Origin: Hymenopus coronatus
Taxonomy: Eukaryota > Arthropoda > Insecta > Mantodea > Hymenopodidae
Direction: 5' to 3'
Assembly: GCA_030762935.1 (NCBI GenBank)
Contig: CM060892.1
Coordinates: forward strand, 86,372,827 to 86,436,826
DNA: 64,000 bases
This document shows, one piece after another, positions 1 to 11,249 of this stretch (positions are counted from its first letter, which is position 1; each line of letters opens with the position of its first letter). Made by a program: the position numbers and the translations under genes. The notes below the pieces were generated by a model, which was given only the letters and a program-made list of their open reading frames with translations, was not told the origin of the DNA and made no database searches.

Positions 1-105
1 TGTTCAAAACCTAAATTGCCGATGAAATCTCGACATCGAATTTTTGGGTGGAATACAGTACCTTCTCTGTTCACATTGTACATGTGGGCCAGAGAAAGTA
101 AAAAG
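1..105 (-). repeat. PX repeat, palindrome end only, cut by window edge
   Basis: Shows the minus-strand PX end: GAAATCTCGACATCGAATTT, a GGAATACAGTACCTTCTCT match, a degraded palindrome around a GTACATG core and AGAGAAAGTAAAAA. Confidence 0.8.
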
Positions 106-304
106 CAAAAAATTAAAAGAGTAAACACAAAAATAAAAGAACAAAGATATTCAAATTCAACAACTTATATTTACCACACAGAATAAACCGTATTCAGATG
201 CATTAACGTGTCCTATTACAATAGACAAATATACCTAAGAGAAACATATACACACAATACTAATACTCCAACAAAACAATGACCGAAAAGTATGCCATAA
301 AGTG

Positions 305-356
305 TATATATATATATATATATATAATATGTATGTGTGTGTGTGTGTGTGTGTGT
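305..356. repeat. (TA)n and (GT)n microsatellite
   Basis: Adjacent simple repeats: TA units at about 305-326 and GT units at about 331-356. Confidence 0.95.
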
Positions 357-378
357 AAAACATTATAACCACTTTTGT

Positions 379-640
379 TTAACTCTTCTTATCGCCTCCC
401 CCCTCTACCCTATTATTAGCCTTCTCAGATCTCGGCTGTCTTGCCTTAAGTAGAAATTTACCTAACCTGTCCGCGTCTTCCGAGCCTGCCAGTAGCGTCC
501 AACATGCTTCTAACACTATATTCGCGGTGGTAAAGGATCGCGGTAAATACTTTTCCCTCCATTCCACGATATGTCATTCTCGCAAATGGGGCAGATTCTC
601 ATTACATTCTCGTCAGTAGTTGTATCATCCGCCTTGCTCC
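379..640 (-). pseudogene. Possible LINE C-terminal fragment (R1/Jockey-like)
   Basis: On the minus strand the translation HIVEWREKYLP is followed by a TTANIVLEACWTLLAGSEDA segment. This resembles the region after the C-terminal CCHC knuckle of R1/Jockey-type LINE ORF2 proteins (EH..W.C..W...R, then LT..N....ML.SEE.W). An upstream CPIC motif is in another frame, so a frameshift is likely. The similarity is short and judged by eye. Confidence 0.35.
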
Positions 641-1108
641 TAGTCTAAGTGTCCGGAGTGTAATTCCCTCTGGAGAAATTTCTGTCGCATCCATTAATTG
701 AAGGACCATGTGACGTCTTAAATTGAAGGCTTGTATTTTCGTAGTTATTGGGAAGGCGCTTCTCTTGCCCAGGGCCTCACATCATTAAGTGATCTCCACC
801 CAGACATTAGACACAGTTACCCCAGAAAAATTAAAACAGATGACTGGGGCATTTACATGTGGCCTGTAATAGGCAATGTGCCGGCCGAGAGCAGGCAAGG
901 TGGAGTAACATCGAGTGAGTCACTGTGACTGGGAAGGCGTTCCCATTTTAATCGGCCTATGCTGCCACGTGCGGTAGGCTTTTGAACTACTGTCTTGTTG
1001 CCTTCCCGCCGCCTCGATTGAAACAAAAACTTCATGAATTAGACGGGCACCCTCGGCCTTTTTGCACATCTTGAAAGCCTAAATACGCAGGCACATTTAC
1101 ATAGATAT
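641..1108. other. Unassigned, locally GC-richer stretch
   Basis: No gene, TIR or tRNA-like motif was recognised. GGGAAGGCG appears twice, at about 750 and 931. Open frames here are short and overlap on both strands. Confidence 0.4.
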
Positions 1109-1109
1109 T

Positions 1110-1356
1110 GTTACTTTTTCTATCACGAACACTCTTCATAGAGATAGAGAAGGTACTGCATTCCTTGCACTTTTAAGATATAAATGTACAACTTGAATTT
1201 TCTGGGAATAAGACTGTGGCTGTCTTCGTTCTGAATTACGCATGTATAATTGGTAAACCTTACGATGTACACAAAATCTGCTACATAAAAATCTAAATTC
1301 GTTAAAGCACACAAATCATGACAAATAATAATAATAATTATATTATATAATAATTA

Positions 1357-1396
<40 letters not shown>

Positions 1397-1710
1397 TCTA
1401 GTTAAACATTTCAGAGGTACTCCTTGTTGACTTGAATTTTCAAACGTTATACTTTTCTCAAATGGGAAGTCGTTAATCGTTTCCTCTCCCTTTGATTATG
1501 CAAAGATAACGTAATTTCATCACCATCACATAGCGTCCAGTGTTTAAAAGATTTAACTATTGCTTAAACCTAGATAATATATTCGCCTTTTTCCGTTGTA
1601 TTTACAGGGAAATGTGTAATAAAGCCATTTCTAGAAACGTTTATCTTACTATTCTAATCTTGTTAAACTGTTTGTCGAATGAGCAGAGAAAGTCATATGA
1701 AGATATGGTA
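1110..1710 (+). repeat. PX repeat, internally deleted, diverged
   Basis: The palindrome-like start near 1117-1160 (AGATAGAGAAGGTACTGCAT) jumps directly to the TTGAATTTTCTGGGAATA block, so the (TG)n part is missing. It ends at GAGCAGAGAAAGTCATATGA. A long (ATT)n tract at 1357-1396 has expanded inside it. Confidence 0.75.
1357..1396. repeat. (ATT)n microsatellite
   Basis: Uninterrupted ATT units inside a PX copy, preceded by an AT-rich imperfect inverted stretch from 1325. Confidence 0.95.
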
Positions 1711-1729
1711 TCAATCAATTATTTTTTAT

Positions 1730-1815
1730 TTTATTCAGGGCACTTCAAATGTATTTCGGGTGAAATCTCGCTATTGAGTTTTGGGGGTGGACTGCATTAC
1801 ATCTACTCGTTTTGA
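1730..1815 (-). repeat. PX repeat fragment
   Basis: Short minus-strand piece with the GTATTTCGGGTGAAATCTCG block and the following GGTGGACTGCATTAC, ending before the palindrome. Confidence 0.6.
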
Positions 1816-1849
1816 CTGATGTAGTGAAAATTTCACTCCCAGTGTTACA

Positions 1850-1950
1850 TAATTTGAAATAGCCCCGTTGAGTTCTGCAGCTTTTTAAGGCACGAAGGGA
1901 TATCTGCACACGTCAAAACCGAGGCTGTTGGGCCATCTGGTGTAGAGCTT
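1850..1950 (+). repeat. Dispersed repeat H (TTGAAATAGCCCCGTTGA family)
   Basis: TTGAAATAGCCCCGTTGAG followed by TTTTAAGGC and GGGATAT motifs, shared in the same order with 19868-19965; the leading block also occurs inverted at 19421-19442. Confidence 0.6.
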
Positions 1951-1959
1951 CTAAAGCGT

Positions 1960-2715
1960 CGTAACTCAAAATGCATGATGTTTTCAGATGCAAACATTTT
2001 AGTTTCATTGTGCTAGCATAAAATACAAAGTTATTTTCAGGCTTTTGGAGTTTGGATCATAAATAGTGATAAATAAGTTACTACAGTTTTTTACTAACCA
2101 AAAGGCACTAAACATGCAAGTAAATACATTGTAATTCAAAGATTACTTTTTCAATTACGACACTTCAGAAGCCAGAGTGCGATTAATTTTTCAGAATTTA
2201 TTATTTTTATTATATATTTACATAATCCACTCAACGAAGTTTCGAAAAACAAACTAATTCTCATAACGTTAACTTTTTACATACTCATGACGATATTAAT
2301 GCATCAAAATCTGATCTGAAGTCGTTGGAAATGCAAATCCGTAAGCTATTTCTAAGATTGTTGTCAGTTGATCTTTCTTTTATGTCGAGTTTTTAAAAGT
2401 TTCATGACACAAATTGCCAGTTGATACAGATAAGTACCCACTTCCAAAGATTGCTATTGCGAATCATAGTTTTAAGATTAATAAATCGCAATCATCGAGA
2501 CCTTTGTTCTCTGGTAAAGAATTATTGAACTGGGAGCATTGCCGAAGGTTGCATCGCAGTTCAATAAGCTCTAAATGCAAACTTGCATTTATAAATGTAT
2601 GTATCTCGAAATCTTGAAATTTCCTCAAGATTTTCTGACAGTGGTGTACATCCTTAGACAAAGCCATTTTGATTGAATAGGGAGGCCATTAATCAAAAGC
2701 TAGCAGACAGTCAAA
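1960..2715. other. Unassigned AT-rich DNA
   Basis: No repeat family or coding signal was recognised. Confidence 0.4.
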
Positions 2716-2719
2716 TCTG

Positions 2720-3083
2720 TGCGCGCACCTTTTCTTGGGTGCTCGGCTCCCTTCGGAGGGTTTCGCTTAGATAATTTCGGAAACAAAGCGACAACTTTGA
2801 GCCATGAAGTACGCGATACACATTGTTATCTAATGATTTCATTGCTAAGGTTTCATTCGTCTATAGATCCCAGTGCAAGTGCGCTGTGTTTCGTTTAATA
2901 ATTCAGCTAGTTCGCGGATAATTAGATAACCAGTAAATACACCATAATGGCTAGGGATTTCAAAAACAGAAACTTATTTTAGTTGGCAACACTGCAGGAA
3001 GACAAGCAGGCGAGCTCTTTCTCTTTTCTTCCCCCCTGATCCTAGACTCCCGTAAAACTAGTGCCCAAGAAAATGTGCGCGCA
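2720..3083. mobile_element. Possible small TIR element (about 365 bp)
   Basis: TGCGCGCACCTTTTCTTGGG at 2720-2739 is mirrored by its near reverse complement at 3061-3083 (about 20 of 23 bases pair). No flanking target-site duplication is clear, and no ORF is contained. It may be a MITE or a chance inverted pair. Confidence 0.35.
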
Positions 3084-3120
3084 TAGCACTTGCACTGGAG
3101 AGGCGCTTTTTGTCTTAAAC

Positions 3121-3893
3121 CAGGGGTCACCATCTGGTTGCCCTTTCAGTAAAACAAAAAGAGCAAATTTTCTCATGCTCCTGTGCACTGCGCGACCAAC
3201 TCCGCAGAAAGAAATAGCGGATCATTCCTTCAGTACTGAGGCATTGTGCAATATTTTGCGTTTGAAATAGTACTACATCTTTCACTGGATAATACACTTA
3301 TTGAAGGTTCATAATTGCTCCATTATGTCTCTTGTATTTATTTATTGTTCGGATATGAAAATACACATACATAATTTGCACAACAATGACAATTATTACA
3401 GCATTAACATAATAAAACAACAACTTGGTTAATACCTCTTTACTCGTATTTTATTGCCAACAGTATGATCATTCATTTGTAATGGAAAGTCTTCACATTT
3501 AAAGCTGTGAAGATGAACAAGCATCTTCGAAATTAATAGCTAAAGGACACAATTTGAAATTAGCGTTCTTCTCTTCCTTGATAAAATCTGTCGTATGCAC
3601 TTGCGTGTGTTGGGTAATGACGCTACAAACTGAATTTTCTGAGTGCAGAACTTTGCCGCAAGCTGAACACTTACTTCGCCACTTTCTATAAATAAGAAGA
3701 ATTTCTCTTATACAAACAAACGTAGCAGTCGATGGCTTGGATTGGTTTTTACTCCCGATATTATAAATTGGCACATGACACACTATACATGGAAGAGAGA
3801 GAGAGAACCCCTACTGTCATGTGTTTAGCCGCTGCATACACCGAGTAGAGCCTATTTGCTTCGATACACAATCAAGCGAGTTGGTGACCCCTG
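3121..3893. mobile_element. Non-autonomous hAT-type DNA transposon
   Basis: Terminal inverted repeats CAGGGGTCACCA (3121-3132) and TGGTGACCCCTG (3882-3893) are flanked by a near-identical 8 bp duplication (TCTTAAAC / TCTTAAAG, 7 of 8). CAGGG-type ends with 8 bp duplications are typical of the hAT superfamily. The 773 bp interior lacks a transposase. The minus-strand frame 3499-3783 contains CSACGKVLH and QHTQVHT, which looks like a decayed C2H2 zinc finger. A related copy lies at 20955-21640. Confidence 0.75.
3499..3783 (-). pseudogene. Zinc-finger-like frame inside the hAT element
   Basis: A 94-codon minus-strand frame with KCSACGKVLHSENS then QHTQVHTTDF, so a C..C pair and an H...H pair can be placed, although spacing is not standard. 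The homologous part of the second copy keeps GKVLH followed by HYETHA. This may be a captured host zinc-finger fragment or part of the element's original protein. Confidence 0.3.
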
Positions 3894-3979
3894 TCTTAAA
3901 GCATACCACTGTGGCACGACGCAAGCCACTGACAAGTATAGAAAACTTTGACATCTTTGATGTAGACGCTTAAGAACGT

Positions 3980-4925
3980 ATGCATATTTTACTTTCTCCA
4001 CATGGACTTGCATGCATATAGTAGATAGAGAAAATATTGCATTTCACCCAAAAATGGGTGTCGATATTTCACCGGAAATGCGCTGAGGTCCCCTGAGTTC
4101 AATAAAAGGATTTTAGAAAACGGTATATATGTGTGCGTGTGTGTGTGTTTGTGTGTATCTGTGTATAGCATAACTAAAAGCCGAAAATGCATTAAATACC
4201 AAACTTAGTATTTAAGTTTAGTATCTTCCAAGGATGCAACATGAAGTTTTTTTGAAAAATCCTACCATTCCAAACTATCTTTTACATGAAAGATTTTTAG
4301 AAATTTTCGATTTTCTCAAAGAAGGCGCTAACGATTTTGATTAAAATGCCGTTTAATAAAGATATTTACATAGCAAATAAAATGTTTTTCTTGAATTTTG
4401 GGGGAATAGCCCCTGAAGTCCTCTTCACTCTTAATGAATTTCGCGTAATTGCTAGAGAGAAACTTACTACACAAAAAGTGTAAATCTCGTCAAAACTCAT
4501 AATTTATATCCGTACTTTTTTTATTGTGGAGCTAACCGTTTCCAAGATACTCGTTGTTATTGATTTCAATTTTAAAATACAATTTTTTTTGTTTTGTTTT
4601 GTTTTGTTACTCCTGGCCACATAAAGAATGAAATTGAAATTTTCAATAACAATTCCATAGCATTTAAAATATTTTACTATCGCTTTGGCCTAACGTTTTC
4701 CCTTACTTCCCTGTTGTTTATAAGAAAATTGCAAACGAAATTCGCGCAAACTGCGAAGGAAACCTCGAATAATCCTTTAGGTAACGACTGTGTACACCGC
4801 CTTATGTCTTAAGACCATTCTGCTTACGTTTATGGCGATTAGCATGAAGTAAATTGAGAAATAATCTTGTGTAAGGTGTTTCTTTGCAGAATAGGTAGAG
4901 AAAGGTATGTAAATGGAACACACAA
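3980..4925 (+). repeat. PX repeat, near full length (tandem copy 1)
   Basis: Starts TTTTACTTTCTCCAC with the palindrome. It carries the ATTTCACCGGAAATG block, a (GT)n tract near 4127-4150, the GATGCAACATGAAG and CTTGAATTTTGGGGGAATAG blocks, and ends GCAGAATAGGTAGAGAAAG. The next PX copy begins about 5 bases later. Confidence 0.9.
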
Positions 4926-4929
4926 TTTT

Positions 4930-5700
4930 TTACTTTCTCTACACGCACTATATACAGTGCATAGAGAAGGTATTACGTTCCACTTAAAAATTCGATACCG
5001 AGATTTCACCGGAAATATACATTTTAGGATCCCCTGTATGCAAAAAAAGCCTTTGCAGAAAAAGGTCCGGTGTGTGTGTGTGTGTATGTGTGAATACGGT
5101 AACTCGAAAACGTAAAGTCGGTAAAATACCAAACTTGGTATTTAAGTTAAGTATTTTCCAGGGATGCGACACGAAGATTTTGAGAAAAATCCCCCATCTC
5201 AAACTACCCTTTACATGGAAAAAATTTCGAATTTTTTTATTTTCTCAAACATGGCTCTAACTATTTTGATTAAAATACCGTATTTAAACATATTTATATT
5301 GCAAATAAAATGTATATCTTGAATTTTCTGGAAATATTCTCTAAAGACTAAACTTACTACACACAAAATGTAGATCACAATTGTCATTTATTTTTTCTCG
5401 TATAATTGGCTATTTCGGAGATATTCTTTGTTGTTTGTACTTTTCTCACACGGAAAGTTATAAACTCCTGGGCCTGCATTGAAACGGATTCAACCCAGCT
5501 TTTAAAGGATTTGAGTGTCACTTTAGCTAGTGTATTTCTTTATTTCCCTTCTACTTATATGGAAGAAAGTAATAAGACAATCTCTGCTAATGTTTATCTC
5601 GAGTATCATAAAGTAGATAGAAGAATATACTTTTTAACAATAATTTGTTATAGCGATGTAGAGAAAGTTATGTGAATTGAACACACCAGATTTTTCAGAA
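4930..5700 (+). repeat. PX repeat (tandem copy 2)
   Basis: Begins TTACTTTCTCTACACGC with palindrome at 4932-4973, then GGAAATATACATTTTAGGAT, (GT)n near 5071-5092 and GGGATGCGACACGAAG. It ends GCGATGTAGAGAAAGTTATG and ACACACCAGATTTTT. Head-to-tail with the preceding copy. Confidence 0.92.
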
Positions 5701-5701
5701 G

Positions 5702-6315
5702 ACATTTGGGCCTCTTTTAGTATGGAATGGCTGAGCAAGAATTTAACATGCTTGCGTACTTCATGAACTAACCACACTATTATATTTGGTAAATGCTACA
5801 TAGTTGGTGGTGTAATAAATAGTGGCAAAACAATGAACAGAGCCATTTAAGCGTGTGTAAGAAGTATAACTGTATGCAAATTGTGCCTAATGCAAGAAGA
5901 TGAAGATCAAGACAACATGCATTTTTTTAGTGGATAATTTGCAGCAACCTCGACAGTCAGTCGTTAAATACCTTCTGAGTTATAGTCGAGAAGGACCAGC
6001 AAGAAGAACCAATCGCTTCAAACACGCGAGTAAAACCTGTCCTTAGTCGGAAGCAATAGCCATAATATATATTGATCGCTTAATGAGGATCCGTCAGCCA
6101 TTACAGGAAAGTATCTCATGATTGATGTTACAGAGGCAGCTGTTTTATTAGTGAAGCAAATCTACAAAACCGGCATTTAAACGAACGATATCGTAAGGGT
6201 TAAAGAATAGGTGAATGTTGGAATAAAGACTTTGTTAAATGGAACCGGATTTAAGAAACTCAACGATCAAATACTCTCTGTTGACGGATATTATCAAGGT
6301 ATGCGATCTTCAACC
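5702..6315. other. Unassigned DNA between PX copies
   Basis: No family recognised. AT-rich with scattered short frames only. Confidence 0.4.
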
Positions 6316-6317
6316 AG

Positions 6318-7187
6318 TATTTTTTACTTTCTCTACCTCTACTATGTACATAGTGTATAGAGAAGGTATTGTATCGCACCCAAATATTCGATATCGATAA
6401 TTCACCGGAAATATATGTTTCGGGACCTCCTGAATCCATAAAAAGCTTTCTAGAAAAAAGTCCGCGTGTGTATGTGTGTGTCTGTGCATAGCCCAAAAAA
6501 CGAAAAGACCGTTAAATACAAAACTTGGTATTGAAGTTTGGTATCTTCCAGCGACACGAAGATTTTGAGAGAAAACCCCCAAAACCCCAAACTACCCTTT
6601 ATATGGAACAAATTTCGAACATTTTGATTTTCTCAAAAATGGCTGTAACGATTTTGATTAAAATCTCATATATTTAAGATATTTATCTGACAAATAAAAT
6701 GTATATCTTCAATTTTCTGGGAATAACCTCTGAAGACATTTATTCTGGATGAATATTGCGGATATTTGCATAGCTGGTAAGCCGTAAGAGATAGACAAAA
6801 ACTTACAACATAAACATATAGTATTCGTTAAAACACACTATTTATGTTACATACACTTTTTCGTGGAGTTGGCCGTTTTTTAGATATTCCTTGTTATTAG
6901 TTTCAGTTTTAAAATACTTATACCTTTCTCATACGCGAATTTGTAAACCCCTGTCCATACAAACAAAGGTACTTCAGTCACACAGCAACCAGCTTTTAAA
7001 AGATTTGATTATTGATTTAAATTATGGTATTCCCTTATTTCCCACGTGATTACAAGGAAGCAAGTATTAAGACCCTTCCTGCCAATTTTTTGTCGATTAG
7101 CATTAATTAAATAGAAGAATAAGCTTTTTAACAATTTATTGCAGAGATGTAGAGAAAGCCATGTGAATAGGACACATCAGAATATTC
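6318..7187 (+). repeat. PX repeat, near full length
   Basis: Palindrome at about 6328-6367 with ACTATGTACATAGTG core, (GT)n at about 6466-6483, ending GCAGAGATGTAGAGAAAGCC and ACACATCAGAAT. Confidence 0.92.
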
Positions 7188-7189
7188 AG

Positions 7190-7925
7190 TATACCATCCT
7201 AAAATATTATCTTATTTTAACACTGAATGACTATAAGTTTCAGGTTTTGCTAGGTCTTATAACCGGGGAAGTATTCTTACTTAAGCCTGAAACGTTTCCT
7301 TCCCAAAGTTTATTTTCCAATCATTCTTTCATGCAACACAAGTACCTTTGCTTGTGGTCCTTATGAGTAAGAACGGACGTGCAGTACTATAACACAAAAA
7401 ATGCTTGATGTGTTACATTTACATTAATTTCTCTACCATTCCTCACAAACTATTATTACAAAAGCTTGTTCTATCTCCTTCAAATTAATCGCGATAAACA
7501 TTATTTTACAACAATGGTTTTATTGCATATTTTCTTGTTAGAACAAGGGGATTAGAGGAATAAATAGGCTTAAATGATAGTAAAATTTTAAGAGTGATTG
7601 CTGCCTCTTGACTTTGAAATCTGCCTCTTTGCCTTACGTATAGTAAATTTCAAACCAATAATAATGAATATTTCTGAAATAGTTAATGTCATAAGAAGTG
7701 CATTCGGCATAAATCGTGTGCTATAAAGGGATCTACATTTTTCTAGTATTTTTTTTATCTCATACAGTTTAAAAATTAACACAAAATTCTTTACTTGCTT
7801 GCTCTTAATTCTGAAAGAGCAAGCAACTTCACGGGCGAATCCTAAAGAATTCAATGTATACATTTGATTCCTAAAAATACCTTAAACGTTTAGATGTTAA
7901 TTAAAATACTTAGCCATTTTAACTA
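7190..7925. other. Unassigned AT-rich DNA
   Basis: No repeat or gene recognised. Near 7620-7680 CAAACCAATA..AATATTTCTGAAATAG faintly resembles an inverted piece of the PX middle. Confidence 0.35.
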
Positions 7926-7929
7926 AACT

Positions 7930-8205
7930 AAATTCCATGGCACAACAGTTCACAAGGGAACAAGGCCTACCGCCTGGCCGCTACATCCCCATCTCGGTCC
8001 GAAGTCGTCATGAATGGGGTGCAGTGCTGGAAGGTGAGATGTGATCAGCGCCTGGAGTACCTCCAGGCCGGTTAGTGCGGCCTTCTCGATCTGGAGCCGC
8101 TACTTCTCAATCATGTAGTTTCTGAATTGGCCCCCCACGCCGTACTGGAAATCGAACCCCGGTCTCCCACTTAGCAAGCACTAAAGAGACGACCTAGTCT
8201 TTTTA
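7930..8205 (-). mobile_element. tRNA-derived SINE (family SINE-E)
   Basis: On the minus strand a head with GCTAAGTGGGAGACC and box B-like GGGGTTCGATTTCC is followed by a GC-rich body (CTGGAGGTACTCCAGGCGCT). Only one copy was seen here. Confidence 0.6.
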
Positions 8206-8214
8206 AGGAAACCA

Positions 8215-8415
8215 AAAATAACGAAGGGTATAGGGCATTTTCTTGAAAATATTGTATCGCACCCTTGAAAGGTAGCAAATTTAAATATCAAGTTGGTGTT
8301 TAACCGAGTTTTCGTTCTTGAATTATGCTGTTTGCAGACACACACATACACACATAAACGGATCGGGTGGAATACAATACTTCATTTACTTATTGTATAT
8401 AACAGACAAAGTAAA
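8215..8415 (-). repeat. PX repeat, palindrome half
   Basis: Minus-strand blocks TTGTATCGCACCCTTGAAAG, TTTCGTTCTTGAATTATGCT, an (AC)n tract and GGTGGAATACAATACTTC are present. The middle of the element is deleted. Confidence 0.75.
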
Positions 8416-8417
8416 AC

Positions 8418-9385
8418 CTTCATATTGCGTCCTTGAAAGATACCTGACTTAAAATACAGTTTTTTCGGGTTAAGCGGAGCTCAAAATGTGTATATTTCTT
8501 AAATGTTGGAGAAATATAATATACCCTCCGCCTAAGTGGCAGAGCAACTAATAATTAGGATGCCTCATTTAAAATAAGGGTGTTTGGGCTATTTATGCTA
8601 TAACCTGCAAGATATTTAGGGTACCATATTTTATTCGCCAGTATTTAACTCATTCGCATATCAGCTTCTGCAAGTGAAAATGAACAAGATATTTACTTGT
8701 ATGTTGCTTTATATTATTTCAATACTACATGGAACAGATATGCAATCCTAGCAGCATTTTGCCAGAGTCTAAGCTTGATGGAGCGTGTTAATGAAGATGG
8801 ATGATGTAAACATGTGTTATGGGCATGGAAATTAATTCAATTGAAAGGGTGTGCGTGTTGCGAAGGAGCACCAGTGGCGTGGCCAGGGCTTGACCATGTC
8901 ACTCATCTGACGTTGCTCAAGATTTACTGCTGCTCTCCGTAGTAGACATTCTTGTGTATAGAGCTGAGTGCACGGAAACTTGCCGGTTCTTTTGGTGCCC
9001 TTTAGTGTTTTATATATCTACTAGCGCATTATACTTAGACGGCAGCTGAGGAAAAAGTATCTGCCAGAGGCAATTGTTGCCCCAAGGTGAGAGGTACAAA
9101 GTAGTTAGTTGGACTTTGGGAGAAGGTAGGCGAAGCGATTGGTCATTGTTTCAAAAGGTGATATAGCTGAGAGCAAATGAATGAAGGGATGGCTCAGTAT
9201 TTTAGGGCTGGGTATTTTAATTGGTGTTTCTGATTTTTCTTTACAATAACTAAATATAATTAACTTTTAAGCTCAGTGTGACAAAAGTGGAATGAAGCAT
9301 AGACTACATTGTACCATATAAGGATATAGAATCTATCCGATCAATGAAAATGAAACTGAGTTATATATGGGCACTATTTAATAGG
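8418..9385. other. Unassigned DNA
   Basis: The first 60 bases (TGCGTCCTTGAAAGATACCT) look like another degraded PX piece. The rest, including a GC-richer part near 8860-9130, is not recognised. Confidence 0.35.
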
Positions 9386-9387
9386 TA

Positions 9388-9550
9388 GTAAGGTTCTTAG
9401 CGTCTCATTATTTATTGGTCGTGAAAGACAGTAAATGTTGCTCAGAGACTTTTATCAGGCTTGAATTTCTTTTACGTGCTGTAAATCTATAACACAAGAC
9501 CAAAACACTTATTCCCCTTCTGAAGGAAGTCATGCAAAGGATTTTTACAT
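9388..9550 (-). mobile_element. SINE-A, truncated
   Basis: Minus-strand body blocks GCGTCTCATT, GTGAAAGACAG, TTGCTCAGAG, TTTTATCAGGCTTGA and CCTTCTGAAGGAAGTC match the SINE-A body. The tRNA-like head is missing. Confidence 0.75.
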
Positions 9551-9589
9551 ATACCTACTCTATGAGATGTAACTTGTCCGGTTTGGTTC

Positions 9590-10000
9590 TGTCCTTATCT
9601 TTGGGACACTACCTGCTCTGTAGTCTTGGAAAGCAGGCACCCCCCCTTCCAACCTTCTATTGTCTATTAAAAGGCTATATGCTCTTTGGAAATACATTCG
9701 TCACCGTAAAGAGAGAGACAATAAGAGACTAAGTATTTCCATCTCTATCCTTTCTAAAAATTCGTCACTTTTCACCGGGTATTGCATCCTTTACGGGATG
9801 GGGTCCCCAGTCTGCTTGTCGACTGTCGAGGAGTGGCAATCTGGTGGAGCCTGTTATTGTTGTGCCACGCCGTTACTCCTGGTTTTGGCCGCCAGATGTC
9901 TCCCCTACCACATCCTCCCTCCTGGGGTAGAGGTAAATTAACCTCACCAATTCAGTGCCGAGTCCCCTCCGTAACACCAACCTAACTACGGGTGTCATCT
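9590..10000. other. Unassigned, GC-richer segment
   Basis: Three overlapping + frames run through 9532-9985, but none has a recognisable domain, and they are mutually exclusive frames of the same DNA. It contains CCTCCCTCCTGGGGTAGAGG near 9924. It could be a fragment of an unrecognised repeat. Confidence 0.3.
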
Positions 10001-10004
10001 TTCA

Positions 10005-10875
10005 TGTATTTTTACTTCCTCTACACGTACTAAGCACATAGTGTAAAGAGAAGGTATTGCATTCTACCCAAAAATTCGATTCCGAGATTTCACCGGAAAT
10101 ACACGTTTTAGGATCCCCTTTATCTAAAAAAATAATTTTCAGAAAAAGACCCGTGTGTATGTGTGTTTATCCGTGTGTCTGTAAACACGATAACTAAAAA
10201 ACGAAGAGTCGGTAAAATACCAAACTTGGTATTTAAGTTTAATATCTTACAGGGATGCAACACGAAGATCTTGATAAAATCCCCCTACCCCAAACTACCC
10301 TTTACATGGAAGAAATTTCGAAAATGTTGATTTTCTCAAAAATGGCCAACGATTTTGATTAAAATACCATATATTAAAGATATTTATGTGGCAAATAAAA
10401 TGTACATCTTAAATTTTCTGGGAATAGTCTCTAAAGACTCTTTATTCTGGGTGAATTTTGCTGAAGTTTGCCTAAGGGGTAAACCATAAGAGATAGACAA
10501 AAACTTACTTCAACTGAAAATCTAGATCACGTCAAAACACAGTTAGTGTAATATATATTTTTTCGTGGAGTTGATCGTTTTTGAGATATTCCTTGTTATT
10601 GGTTTCAGCTATAAAATACTTATATTTTTCTCATACGGGAATTTGTCAACACCTCTCCATACAAACAAAGGAACTTCAATCTCGTAGCAACCAGCTTTTG
10701 ACTATCACTTTAGCCTGTGTTACTTCCTTATTTCCCTTCTATTTACATAGCAACAAGTAGTAAGACGATTTCTGATAATTCTTTCTCGATTAGCATGAAG
10801 TAAATAGAAGAATAAGATTTTTACCAATGATTTGCTGTAGAGAAAGTAAATGCGAATAGAACACATTATATTTTT
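10005..10875 (+). repeat. PX repeat, near full length
   Basis: Palindrome at about 10014-10054, then CCGAGATTTCACCGGAAATA, a GT-rich tract near 10153-10182 and ACAGGGATGCAACACGAAG. Ends TTGCTGTAGAGAAAGTAAAT. Confidence 0.92.
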
Positions 10876-11245
10876 TTTCAATTCATGTTCTCTGCAAACA
10901 AAGTATCTGCACGAAGCACTGGGACTAAAATTTTAACTTATTTAATTTTAAAGCTATATTCTTGAAAGCTGGCACACTGAATACGAACCAATAAATAACT
11001 GCACAAAAGCTGAAATCTCTTTTTCAAATAGTTTCTCAGATAATATAATTGAATATTTTAACCAATTTTTATTAAACATAAAATTTCTAAAACCACTACG
11101 CGCATTCACATTTGTCAGAGAGTAATTATATTTTGTGATATTTTAGTGCAAAGAAAATAAATGTAGGATTCGATTTAATGTATTAGTTGTAGAGAAATAC
11201 ACACCTACTTGTATTTATGAAGTTGTTGGTATTAATAAGTTCCTT
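10876..11245. other. Unassigned AT-rich spacer
   Basis: No recognised feature. Confidence 0.4.
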
Positions 11246-11249
11246 GTTT

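Noticed and set aside
4839..5260. Overlapping frames on both strands with CVCVC and HTHTHT runs
   Set aside because: They are translations of the (GT)n tract inside PX, not proteins.
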